Shown: positions 18,525-27,961 of the stretch, piece by piece
Position numbering within the stretch: the stretch's first letter is position 1
How the letters are laid out: each line of letters begins with the position of its first letter
Origin: Deltaproteobacteria bacterium
GTDB taxonomy: Bacteria; UBA10199; 2-02-FULL-44-16; JAAZCA01
NCBI GenBank assembly: GCA_018645265.1
Contig: JABGOS010000155.1
Location: 1 to 37,645 of the forward strand
DNA length: 37,645 nt
Direction of reading: 5' to 3'
Notes under the pieces: model-generated
Seen by the model: only the letters and a program-made list of their open reading frames with translations
Told to the model about the DNA's origin: nothing
The model's database searches: none
Position numbers and translations under genes: made by a program

Positions 18525-19571
18525 ATGTCAGACTACAGAACGGGCGGCGATAGATATGGAAGGCATCGCGTGCTCACCCCCGATGGCGCGTTGCCACAAG
18601 CTGCTACCAGAGTAGATAACTCGCTACCCATATATGACAATGAAATTCTGATAGATGTTAAGACCCTGAATATTGATTCAGCATCATTTCGTCAGATGTG
18701 GGAGGCGAATGATGGCAACCCCGATGGTGTTGCGAAACAGGTTCTGGAAAACGTCAAGAATATGGGAAAACAACTGAATCCAGTTACTGGATCAGGCGGA
18801 ATGCTATTGGGTACGGTCGCCGATATGGGGCCGAGCTATTCAAACCCTAACGCATTAAAGGTTGGGGACAATATCTGTACGCTCGTATCGCTTACACTTA
18901 CGCCGCTCATCATCGATAAGGTGAAGCAGGTGCGTGAGAGCGAGCAACTTGATATCGAGGGTAAGGCGGTTCTCTTTGAGTCTGGTGTCCTTGCGAAGAT
19001 TCCTGGGGATATGGATCTTAACGTATGTCTGGCCCTTCTCGATGTTGCGGGTGCACCGCCTCAAGCGGACCGCCTCGTGAATAAGGGCGATACGATCTAC
19101 ATTATTGGCACTGGAAAATCTGGAGTGCTCTGCGCTGCAGCGATTCGTGAGAAGTTTGGAAAGGACTGTAAAATTCTCGCATCCGCTACGCGTCAGACGA
19201 GCATAGAGACATTTACCGGTCTTGGACTAGCCGATGAATGTTTTATCGCAAATGCGCTGAAGCCAACGGAAGTGCTCGACAGGGTTTCAAAGGTTACAGA
19301 TGGTAAAATGTGTGATCTTGTCATCAACACTGCAAATGTCGAAGGTACCGAGCTCTCGTCAGTCCTCGCATGCAAACAGGGCGGGAAGGTATACTTTTTC
19401 AATATGGCCACGAACTTTCAGAAGGCAGCTCTTGGCGCCGAGGGCATTGGTATGGATGTTGAAATGATCATAGGTAACGGTTACGCCCCCGATCATGCCA
19501 ACTTTACGCTCGATCTCTACAGGAAGAACGGGGCTGTAAAGGGTTGGTTTGATAAGAAATTCGGATCGTAA
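18525..19571 (+). CDS. kdd: L-erythro-3,5-diaminohexanoate dehydrogenase
   Basis: Zn/NAD-dehydrogenase-like fold (YIIGTGKSGVLCAAAIREKFG), N-term DRYGRHRVLTPDGALPQAA, next to kamA/D/E. Confidence 0.9.
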   Translation: MSDYRTGGDRYGRHRVLTPDGALPQAATRVDNSLPIYDNEILIDVKTLNIDSASFRQMWEANDGNPDGVAKQVLENVKNMGKQLNPVTGSGGMLLGTVADMGPSYSNPNALKVGDNICTLVSLTLTPLIIDKVKQVRESEQLDIEGKAVLFESGVLAKIPGDMDLNVCLALLDVAGAPPQADRLVNKGDTIYIIGTGKSGVLCAAAIREKFGKDCKILASATRQTSIETFTGLGLADECFIANALKPTEVLDRVSKVTDGKMCDLVINTANVEGTELSSVLACKQGGKVYFFNMATNFQKAALGAEGIGMDVEMIIGNGYAPDHANFTLDLYRKNGAVKGWFDKKFGS

Positions 19572-19589
19572 GCCTAAAGAGGTTTCTAT

Positions 19590-20843
19590 ATGATAAACAC
19601 AAATGATTCCAAATACTATCAACGCATTCCCCTCTGGAAGGATATATCACTGGAGGAATGGAATACTCGTGAGTGGCAGCTTAAGAATCTTGTGACCGAT
19701 GTGGAGATGCTCTCCAAGGTCATAAAGCTCACCGATAAAGAGCGTGCGAATATTGAAAGAGCTTCCAGAGATTCCAAGTTTCAGGCCACGCCGTATTATC
19801 TCTCGTTGATAGATGAGAATAATCCGGAGTGTCCGGTAAGGATGCAGGCTATTCCTACGATTGCAGAGTTGGAGGAGGGGCGTGGCGATCTCCTGGATCC
19901 GCTCGCAGAAGATGCAGATTCTCCGGTTCCAAGACTAGTACATCGCTATCCGGATAGAGTGCTTTTTCTGGTTTCAGAAGTTTGTTCGATGTACTGTCGC
20001 TTTTGTACGCGAAAGCGCCATATACTTGATAGAACCTCTAAGCAGCTTTCCTCAGAGCACGATAAGGCGATCAACTACATCAAGGAGCATCCTGAGGTGA
20101 GGGATGTTATACTCTCCGGTGGCGATGCGCTCATGCTTTCGGTGGATATGCTGGAAGGTATAGTCTCTAGGCTCAGAGCCATTCCTCACGTCGAGATAAT
20201 TCGGGTTGCGAGTCGCATGCCATGCGTTCTTCCGATGGGTGTTACCGATGCATATGTACAGATGTTGTCCAAATATCAGCCTATATTCTTCATGACACAC
20301 TTCAATCATCCTTTTGAGGTTACACCTCAGGCTGCTTCGGCTTGTGATAGAATAGCTGGGGTTGGAATGCCGGTGCAGAACCAATCGGTTTTGCTTAGAA
20401 AGGTAAACTCCGATCCAAATATCATGAAGAAACTGTCTCACGAACTTCTCAAGATGCGTGTGACACCGTATTATATCTATCAATGCGACCTTGCTGAGGG
20501 GATAGAACATTTCAGGACGCCAGTTTCTCAGGGTTTTGAAATCGTAGAGAACTTGAGAGGACACACGTCAGGTCTTGCGCTGCCGACGTTCGTCATTGAC
20601 GCACCTGGCGGCGGTGGGAAAATTCCGGTAATGCCAAACTACTTGTTGACGATGAGCGATAAGAGCGCTGTGATGAGAAATTATAGAGGGCTCATGAGCA
20701 GCTATGCCAATCCACGAGATCGTGATTGTAGCTGTTCTACCTCAGAGGAAATATCAAAAACGTTAGCTGAGGAGAAACCGATTAATCGCGCTTATATGGA
20801 TTTGGTTGATGGTAAAAGAGTAACTTTAAAACCAGAGATTTAA
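19590..20843 (+). CDS. kamA: lysine 2,3-aminomutase (radical SAM)
   Basis: CSMYCRFCTRKRHI radical-SAM motif, LSGGDALML, RVASRMPCVLPMGV, YYIYQCDLAEGIEHFRTPVSQG, PTFVIDAPGGGGKIPVMPNY. Confidence 0.96.
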   Translation: MINTNDSKYYQRIPLWKDISLEEWNTREWQLKNLVTDVEMLSKVIKLTDKERANIERASRDSKFQATPYYLSLIDENNPECPVRMQAIPTIAELEEGRGDLLDPLAEDADSPVPRLVHRYPDRVLFLVSEVCSMYCRFCTRKRHILDRTSKQLSSEHDKAINYIKEHPEVRDVILSGGDALMLSVDMLEGIVSRLRAIPHVEIIRVASRMPCVLPMGVTDAYVQMLSKYQPIFFMTHFNHPFEVTPQAASACDRIAGVGMPVQNQSVLLRKVNSDPNIMKKLSHELLKMRVTPYYIYQCDLAEGIEHFRTPVSQGFEIVENLRGHTSGLALPTFVIDAPGGGGKIPVMPNYLLTMSDKSAVMRNYRGLMSSYANPRDRDCSCSTSEEISKTLAEEKPINRAYMDLVDGKRVTLKPEI

Positions 20844-20894
20844 CGCGTCTTGAGTCTAGAGGCGTATGAACGATTATTTATAGATTGAGAATAT

Positions 20895-22475
20895 ATGGCT
20901 TACAGAAAACTAAATTTAGATAGAGATAAAATCGATAACTGTCGTGGTCTTGCAACCAGAATTGCTGCACCGGTGCAGAGGTATATCGATAGACACTCCA
21001 CCACATCTACCGAGAGAAGTGTGTTGCGGCTCTTCGGCATCAACGACGCCCATATGGAGATGCCACATGTCAGCCTGATCGTTGATAGGTTGAGCAAAGA
21101 CAAGCTTCGCTTGGGGATAGCGACGTGGTTTTGTAGGGCACTTGTCCATACGGGACTTAAGCCTATTCAGCTCGCTCATGAGCTGGCTACCGATCATATC
21201 AAGCTCGAGAACATGCCGGAAGTTCCGTTCGATAAGATTAAGAAGATTGGAATAAAACTTGCGCAAGATGGCGTCAAAAAACTGGATGACGCAAGGACGA
21301 GCAGAGAAAAGCTCGTTTATAAGCTGGGAAATCCACCAACGCCCTACAAATACTTGATAGTTGCAACTGGGAATATATACGACGATTGTGCACAGGCTGT
21401 ATCAGCGGTCGAATGTGGTGCCGACATTATAGCGGTCATTAGAACAACGGCGCAATCACTTCTTGATTATGTTCCAAACGGAATAAGTACGGAAGGTTCA
21501 GGCGGAACCTTGGCAACGCAGGACAACTTTCGCATAATGAGGAAGGCGCTTGATGATGCTGCCAAGAAGGCGGGCAGATATGTGAGGTTGGTTAACTATT
21601 CATCCGGTCTCTGCATGTCGGAGATAGCAGCCCTTGGTGCGCTTGAGAGGTTGGATGTTCTTCTTAACGATTCGATGTACGGCATTCTCTTTCGCGACAT
21701 CAACATGAAGCGCACCTTCGTCGATCAGTATTTCTCAAGACTTATATGCGCTCGTGCAGGGATAATGATAAATACTGGTGAGGATAACTATCTCACTACC
21801 ACCGATGCATATAGAAATGCACATCACGTATTTGCGAGCCAGTTTATCAATGAACGATTCGCTCTAAACGCGGGGCTGCCTCCTGAGCTGATGGGCCTTG
21901 GACATGCCTTTGAAATAGATCCGAATGTAGAGGACGGTTTTCTTTATGAGCTAGCGCAGGCGCAGATGGTTCGCGAGATCTTTCCAAGGGCTCCTATTAA
22001 ATACATGCCTCCGACAAAGCATATGACGGGAGATATCTTCAAAGGTAACGTTCAGGATGCAATGTTTAACATGTCGGCGATCATTACTGAACAGTCGATT
22101 CAGCTCCTTGGAATTCCCACAGAGGCGATGCACAATCCTCATTTGCAGGATCGTTTTTGGGCTCTTAGAAATGCAAATTATATTTTCAACAACGCCAGAA
22201 GTCTTGGTGATGAGATTACATTCAATCCCAATGGGAAGATTGCGCGTCGTGCACAGACTGTTCTTGAAAATACACATAAGTATTTGAAGAAAATCGAGAC
22301 GGCTGGCCTAATGAAAGCAATATCCAGGGGGATGTTCGCTGAAATAGAACGTGATGAAAACGGTGGTAAGGGTTTGGAGGGTGTCTTTCAAAAGGACAGA
22401 AGATATTTTAATCCGGTTTTAGATTTATTGAAGAGCGATGACCGACAAGAGGTTGCCAGTAATCGGCGGGGCTGA
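20895..22475 (+). CDS. kamD: D-lysine 5,6-aminomutase alpha subunit
   Basis: LIVATGNIYDDCAQAVSAVECGADIIAVIRTTAQSLLDYVPNG, EGSGGTLATQDNFRIMRKALD; next to the beta subunit. Confidence 0.95.
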   Translation: MAYRKLNLDRDKIDNCRGLATRIAAPVQRYIDRHSTTSTERSVLRLFGINDAHMEMPHVSLIVDRLSKDKLRLGIATWFCRALVHTGLKPIQLAHELATDHIKLENMPEVPFDKIKKIGIKLAQDGVKKLDDARTSREKLVYKLGNPPTPYKYLIVATGNIYDDCAQAVSAVECGADIIAVIRTTAQSLLDYVPNGISTEGSGGTLATQDNFRIMRKALDDAAKKAGRYVRLVNYSSGLCMSEIAALGALERLDVLLNDSMYGILFRDINMKRTFVDQYFSRLICARAGIMINTGEDNYLTTTDAYRNAHHVFASQFINERFALNAGLPPELMGLGHAFEIDPNVEDGFLYELAQAQMVREIFPRAPIKYMPPTKHMTGDIFKGNVQDAMFNMSAIITEQSIQLLGIPTEAMHNPHLQDRFWALRNANYIFNNARSLGDEITFNPNGKIARRAQTVLENTHKYLKKIETAGLMKAISRGMFAEIERDENGGKGLEGVFQKDRRYFNPVLDLLKSDDRQEVASNRRG

Positions 22476-22489
22476 TCACTGACCATTGA

Positions 22490-23437
22490 TTGTCGATCAC
22501 TAAAAAAGAAATGCTCAAAGTTAATAAAAAGAAATTAAAGGCATATGGCGATCGTCTGGATGACGGGGCGATGCAGTTTTCATTCACACTACCTGTATCG
22601 GTTTCCCCAGAAGCTAAGGAAACTGCTAAGAGATATATTGAGAAGCTGGGTCTCAAGGATGTGTCGATAGCGACTATGGAGCCTATGGGTGAAGGCTTTT
22701 CGCACTTCGTGGGATATGGCAATGCGAAGCATACAATCGATATCACCAGGATACACGTTCCCAAGGTGGATGCTTCCTTCATGGATTATGAGGGGCTCAA
22801 GGAATACATGTCCGACCATTTCAAAGAACCTCTAGTAGTAATAGGTGCCGCTATAGGTGCTGATGCCCATACTGTGGGTATAGATGCAATTATGAATATG
22901 AAGGGGTATGATCACGACTACGGCCTTGAAAGGTATCCACTGTTTAAGGCACATAACTTGAGAAGCCAAATCACGAGTGAACAGTTGATCGAAAAGGCGT
23001 TAGAGTTAAAAGCAGATGCCATACTGATCTCTCAGGTGGTAACGCAGCGTAATAGTCATATCAATAACCTTAAGACATTTAAAAAACTTGCTAAGGATAA
23101 TAAAAAACTTGCGAAGGATTTACTCCTGATAGTTGGCGGGCCGAGAATCGATCACGGTTTGGCTCTTAAGTTGGGGTTTGATGCTGGTTTTGGTCAGGGC
23201 ACAAAACCATCGCAGGTTGCGAGCTTTATCGTAAAGGAGCTGATGAAGCGCAGGGGTATCAAGGAGGGTGTTAAGGCTGAGGAGAAGGGGCCAAAGAAAG
23301 AGGGCGATAAGAAAGAGGTTTCACAATCTAAGGAAGATGGCAGGCCTCAACGCAGCAAATATAAAAAGAAAAAAGGGTTCTACAATAAGAGGAATAGACG
23401 TCCAAAAAAGAAAACAACCGATAGCGAGGGCAAATAG
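22490..23437 (+). CDS. kamE: D-lysine 5,6-aminomutase beta subunit with basic C-terminal tail (TTG start uncertain; ATG at 22511 possible)
   Basis: GAAIGADAHTVGIDAIMNMKGYDHDYGLERY contains the DxHxxG cobalamin motif and the downstream MNMK lysine used for PLP in this family. Confidence 0.95.
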   Translation: MSITKKEMLKVNKKKLKAYGDRLDDGAMQFSFTLPVSVSPEAKETAKRYIEKLGLKDVSIATMEPMGEGFSHFVGYGNAKHTIDITRIHVPKVDASFMDYEGLKEYMSDHFKEPLVVIGAAIGADAHTVGIDAIMNMKGYDHDYGLERYPLFKAHNLRSQITSEQLIEKALELKADAILISQVVTQRNSHINNLKTFKKLAKDNKKLAKDLLLIVGGPRIDHGLALKLGFDAGFGQGTKPSQVASFIVKELMKRRGIKEGVKAEEKGPKKEGDKKEVSQSKEDGRPQRSKYKKKKGFYNKRNRRPKKKTTDSEGK

Positions 23438-23439
23438 AT

Positions 23440-24375
23440 ATGTCAGGAATAGGCGTCATCCTCAATCCGTATTCGAGATCGAACAAGAAGAACCCCGAGC
23501 GAATTAAACGCTTTGGGTTTATCGTTGGTGATAAGGGCTCGTGTCACGCTACTGAGACGATTGACCAGATTCATGACCTCGCGCATGAGTTTATGGAGCG
23601 TAAGGTCGAAATCCTGGGCATCTCCGGCGGTGATGGGACAAACCACAAGACTCTCTCGGCCTTTCTGGATGTGTACGGTGATAATCCTTTGCCCAAAATA
23701 GCAATACTTCGCGGCGGTACGATGAACAACCTGGCTGGTCAGTTTGGAATTAAAGGCTCTCCTGAGAAGATACTCTCAGATCTAATCCTCAAATATCATA
23801 ACGGTGAAGCGTTTCGTGAGGAGAGTATTCATCTCATAAAGGTAAATGGAGCCTATGGATTTCTATTCGGGATGGGACTGATCGACAAATTTATCAACAT
23901 CTATCAGGATTGCGAGGGTGGTCCTACGCCTCTGCGCGCTTTTTTACTTCTGGCGAGAGCTTCTATCTCCTCCCTCCTCAATGGAAAGATGTCGCAGAGA
24001 TTGTGCGAGCGATTCAATGCCCGAATATATGTGGATGACAAGTTGATGCCGTTTAAGAACTATATGATGATATTCAGTGGCACCATGCAGACGCTGGGTT
24101 TTAATTTTAGACCACTCTATCGAGGCAACTCCGAACCTGGCAAGTTTCAGTTCGTTGGAATATCTGCGACGGGCAGGCAGCTTATCATGTCATTTCCAAA
24201 GGCCCTTATGGCTAAACCTTCAAATTCGGAATACTATGTCGATGAGCTGGGCAGTAAGGTGGTCCTAGAATTCGATGAGCCGATGCCATATACGCTCGAT
24301 GGCGATCATGCCGAGGAGAGTGCTAGCAGAATTGAGATAACCACAGGACCAAAGCTCAACTTGATCATCCCTTGA
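23440..24375 (+). CDS. diacylglycerol kinase / NAD kinase-like lipid kinase
   Basis: GVILNPYS, SGGDGTNHKTLSA, RGGTMNNLA, TLDGD. Confidence 0.85.
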   Translation: MSGIGVILNPYSRSNKKNPERIKRFGFIVGDKGSCHATETIDQIHDLAHEFMERKVEILGISGGDGTNHKTLSAFLDVYGDNPLPKIAILRGGTMNNLAGQFGIKGSPEKILSDLILKYHNGEAFREESIHLIKVNGAYGFLFGMGLIDKFINIYQDCEGGPTPLRAFLLLARASISSLLNGKMSQRLCERFNARIYVDDKLMPFKNYMMIFSGTMQTLGFNFRPLYRGNSEPGKFQFVGISATGRQLIMSFPKALMAKPSNSEYYVDELGSKVVLEFDEPMPYTLDGDHAEESASRIEITTGPKLNLIIP

Positions 24376-25078
24376 TTAACTGAAACTTTCCATTACTTAT
24401 ATCGCTCTTCGCCTGATCATAACTTTCCGGAGTTCCTAGGTCATTCCAATAATCGTCATAAAGATATGCGCCGACGCGTGCACCCTTTTCGATGAGCTTT
24501 TTATAGCCGTCCTGAATGAGGCAGGCTTCAATTCCTGCTGGTGGAAATTCATTCAGAAGTTCAGGGCCCACTATCTGGAGTCCCGTATAGTGATATTCGC
24601 CCTTTTCAAAGCCCTTTATGGTTTTGTCATCGCTTACATCTATCGGAGTGTAATTAGAATCAGGGGGAAGTTTTTTTAGTACCATCGTAGCTGAAAAGTT
24701 GTTGCGGGTATGGTAGTCCACCAAATCTGAAAGGTCCGTTTCTATAAGAGCATCAGAGTTCAGTGCGAGAAGAGGTTCCTCCTTGAAGAAGCTGCCTGCT
24801 TTTTTTACTCCGCCGCCAGTGCCTAGAATTTTTTGCTCGATGGAATAATGAATCGTTATTCCATATTTTGATCCATCGCCGACGTGTTCCCTAATCATGT
24901 CACCAAGATGATGTAGGTTGATAGCTACTTCGGTTATTCCATATTTTTTTAGATAATGCAGTTGATGATCTATCAGTAGTTCACCATCCAGCGGCAGCAA
25001 TGGCTTTGGGGTTGTAAGTGTTAATGGTCTGAGCCTGGTCCCGAATCCTGCGGCGAGAAGTATGGCTTTTTTGATCAT
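24365..25078 (-). CDS. MurU/mannose-1-P guanylyltransferase-like nucleotidyltransferase
   Basis: AILLAAGFGTRLRPLTLTTPKPLLPL signature; next to an AmgK-like kinase. Confidence 0.85.
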   Translation of the reverse strand: MIKKAILLAAGFGTRLRPLTLTTPKPLLPLDGELLIDHQLHYLKKYGITEVAINLHHLGDMIREHVGDGSKYGITIHYSIEQKILGTGGGVKKAGSFFKEEPLLALNSDALIETDLSDLVDYHTRNNFSATMVLKKLPPDSNYTPIDVSDDKTIKGFEKGEYHYTGLQIVGPELLNEFPPAGIEACLIQDGYKKLIEKGARVGAYLYDDYWNDLGTPESYDQAKSDISNGKFQLIKG

Positions 25079-25114
25079 GTCCTGTCCTGTTTCTTTGCCG
25101 AAGCAATCATGAGG

Positions 25115-26155
25115 TTATTTTAATTTGATGCTTCTTTTTAATTCAGGTGTGTATTTTTTTAAAATTGTTAATAGTGTTTCGTGTCCAGAGGTTCTTGTGA
25201 GTGCCTGAACTACATATTCTAGCGATGTGGGAATAAATTCAAGGTAGTTTGGATTTCCCTTAACGCGGTCTATATATACAAATCTACCAGAATCCTTAAG
25301 CTTTCTCTGTATAGTTATGAGGTCGAATTCTTCCCTCACTTGATCTTCGCTTCTGCCGCTTCCCTTGGCATAATTGCCGATGAGATGGAAGAGAAGGTCA
25401 TTATCCAGTTCTATATACGAATCGCGCAGCAGTGATACGAGATCGTAGAGTTTTGGACCCATGAGGGCATCCTGAAAATCTATTATAAAGAAGGTTCCAT
25501 TTTTTATAATAATATTTCGACTTTGATAATCGCGCAGTGTCAGACCGTACTTCATGCCTTCTATCTTTTCTGTAATGGAACGGGTCTGTCTTTTGAATTC
25601 ATCGAGATCCGTTCGTGAGAGCTCTACACCCCTAGCCTCAAGACCGTACTCCAGGAAGTGATCAAATTCCCAGTTGAGTAATTTGGCATCGAAGGATCTT
25701 TTAAAGGCTATACAGTTGGCACTGATATTGTCATCGCTTTGCTTTTGAATCTCTATTAAGAGATCAACCGCGTTCTTATAGCTTTCGTTAAGTGCTTCCG
25801 AATCCAACCCTTCTATGCATGTAGATAGAAGCTTGTCGCCTAAGTCCTCCAGGACCATAATTTTGTCATTATCATTGTACCTTAGGATTTCGGGTACGTT
25901 TAAACCGATTTTCTTTAGATATCGATCCATATTTATAAAGGGAAGTTCATTCAACACCTCTGTGCAATTGGTGATCTCTTCTGAGGGGGAGCTTTTGCCT
26001 TTCGGCATTTGCATCATGATGAGACTCGAACCGTCGGAGAGATGAATTCTGGAGTATGTGCGATACGATGCGTCGCCGTGAAGTTTATCTATTTTTATGA
26101 CCTTTGAAGCGAAGTTTAGTTCGTCCGTTATGATCTTGTCGACTAGTTCATTCAT
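25115..26155 (-). CDS. AmgK-like aminoglycoside phosphotransferase-fold sugar kinase
   Basis: GDASYRTYSRI, LRDYQSRNIII, FFIIDFQDALMGPKLYDLVSLLRDSY (Brenner-like and DFQDA motifs). Confidence 0.82.
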   Translation of the reverse strand: MNELVDKIITDELNFASKVIKIDKLHGDASYRTYSRIHLSDGSSLIMMQMPKGKSSPSEEITNCTEVLNELPFINMDRYLKKIGLNVPEILRYNDNDKIMVLEDLGDKLLSTCIEGLDSEALNESYKNAVDLLIEIQKQSDDNISANCIAFKRSFDAKLLNWEFDHFLEYGLEARGVELSRTDLDEFKRQTRSITEKIEGMKYGLTLRDYQSRNIIIKNGTFFIIDFQDALMGPKLYDLVSLLRDSYIELDNDLLFHLIGNYAKGSGRSEDQVREEFDLITIQRKLKDSGRFVYIDRVKGNPNYLEFIPTSLEYVVQALTRTSGHETLLTILKKYTPELKRSIKLK

Positions 26156-26541
26156 TCAGTCACCGTAAGTGTTATATCTGCATTGCTGACATTTCCATCG
26201 ACGACCACTATCACCGAATTATCGCCAGGTACCGCATCGTCCGGGATGATCGCTGTAAGCGATTCGATCTCCGTATCGGTAGGTGAATCAACTAACGAGT
26301 AGGTGATAGCGTTCGTAGCGGTGCTTCCTATCATTATGATGTTTGATGGACCGGCTATGGAGAATCCAAATCCAAATACCGTAATTTCATCGCCTGCCAT
26401 TGCGTCTATGGGATCAACCCTAGAGACTATAGGGGGCGAGTTTGTAGGGACGTCCGCCGAAAACTCGTTAGACGATCCCCCGCAGGCGACCAGGAAGATT
26501 ACGATAAATATGATTGTGTGTAATCGTATCATGAGTTCCAT
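26152..26541 (-). CDS. small lipoprotein with single IPT/TIG-type Ig domain
   Basis: Lipobox FLVAC; 'PIVSRVDPIDAMAGDEITVFGFGFS' TIG start. Confidence 0.7.
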   Translation of the reverse strand: MELMIRLHTIIFIVIFLVACGGSSNEFSADVPTNSPPIVSRVDPIDAMAGDEITVFGFGFSIAGPSNIIMIGSTATNAITYSLVDSPTDTEIESLTAIIPDDAVPGDNSVIVVVDGNVSNADITLTVTE

Positions 26542-26566
26542 AAGCTATATTGAACCGATCAGATGA

Positions 26567-27193
26567 TCAAGGGGTAAGCATCCATATCTTCTCAGAGAGG
26601 TTTTTATGGAAGAAATCGCGAACTTGAACGAGTAGATCGCTAAACCTCAAGGGATTGAAGTAATTGCTAAGGAGCTGGTGGCAGTATTTTGCGGCGAAGC
26701 GGTTTGCATCCCTATATCTTTGAATTTCAGATGGATCCAGTGCCGGATCGAACGCGTGGTTTTCAAACTGCATGTTGAATAGCGCAGGTGATATCGAGCC
26801 ACCATCCGAATGGGCGATTAGGTGAAGCAGTAGAAATTTGTCCACCTCAGCCTGGAGTTCGAGTTCGAGCTGGGTGACCTTGCGGCCTTTTTCTATACAC
26901 TCACAGAGATATAGAAAATGGCTCGTCCCTTCAATCACACAGGCGAGTGCGTCAGGATCATCAAGTGGGTTATTATTTTCGATTGAGCGCAATATGTCGG
27001 GAGATATGTAGAGGCCGATTTCCAAACCATCATCTGATTCCCGAATGAGGAGTGACTCCCTGTTCGAGAAGCGATTGCCTATACTTACATCCTTCTTCTG
27101 AGCTTGATCGGTTATGATAAACCTATCTATCTCCTGCGGATTTTGGATGTCGTAGATTCTGCACAACATCTTGTACAGCTCTACAAGTTTCAT
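26567..27193 (-). CDS. hypothetical protein
   Basis: 208-aa ORF 1 bp from its neighbour, co-directional. Confidence 0.6.
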   Translation of the reverse strand: MKLVELYKMLCRIYDIQNPQEIDRFIITDQAQKKDVSIGNRFSNRESLLIRESDDGLEIGLYISPDILRSIENNNPLDDPDALACVIEGTSHFLYLCECIEKGRKVTQLELELQAEVDKFLLLHLIAHSDGGSISPALFNMQFENHAFDPALDPSEIQRYRDANRFAAKYCHQLLSNYFNPLRFSDLLVQVRDFFHKNLSEKIWMLTP

Positions 27194-27194
27194 C

Positions 27195-27788
27195 TCATTC
27201 CTTTCGGCTTTTAGATGAAATATCTATTCCTTTGCGCTCGAGCAGCTCCTTGAGTGTGTCATCCCCGGTAGCAATCCATCTTTCGTATATTCGCACGAGA
27301 TCGGCATCGGTGTTGGCATTATTCCAGGGAGCTACCGATGATACCACATCAACGAAACCTGCGAACTTTTTTGAAAGCTCATTGTAGAGATCTGAAAAAG
27401 TGCCGCTGCTTCCATGTATGTTAGCGAGCGTGCTATAGGCGGATCCGCCGATGGATATGTAGTATGATGCATCCATGAGACCGCGGTTGATGTTATCTCC
27501 GAAGAATCCAGCTACGACTAGCGCCTTATCGCCTACCTGTCGTAAACATCTCTGCTGTTTTGCTTGGCTACCGCTCATTGCCTCCATCAGAAGAATCGAG
27601 AGCGGCTTTTCAATCGCCTCTTCGCCGGAGGCCATCGTTCCTTCCGCTGAATGAAATTCCTCAAGGAGATTTACGATATAGAATTCCACGAGATCCATTG
27701 TCTCGATCCTCTGCTTTTCGAGGGCTTTCTGGACCTTCTCGCGAAGGATCTCGGTAAGCTTCGACCCGTGGATTATCTGGCTGCTCAT
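27195..27788 (-). CDS. conserved hypothetical protein
   Basis: MSSQIIHGSKLTEILREKV start preferred; 5' extension in the ORF track looks non-coding. Confidence 0.6.
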   Translation of the reverse strand: MSSQIIHGSKLTEILREKVQKALEKQRIETMDLVEFYIVNLLEEFHSAEGTMASGEEAIEKPLSILLMEAMSGSQAKQQRCLRQVGDKALVVAGFFGDNINRGLMDASYYISIGGSAYSTLANIHGSSGTFSDLYNELSKKFAGFVDVVSSVAPWNNANTDADLVRIYERWIATGDDTLKELLERKGIDISSKSRKE

Positions 27789-27961
27789 ATCAGTCACCGT
27801 AGTTCTAACTATGCAATTATTATACCATTTTAGCGTTTTGCTTTCCATGTCGAGCGCTGTACGACGTGCGCAATAAATTGTTATCTGTATGATATTATAC
27901 AGGAAGTTGTATTTAATTGAAATATGAAGTTGTGGGAAACAGATCACATAGCGCAAATTGC

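Noticed and set aside
23268-23507. 79-aa Arg/Lys-rich alternative-frame ORF over the kamE tail
   Set aside because: Frame-shifted reading of Lys-codon-rich DNA; kamE stop and the next gene's start at 23440 account for the region.
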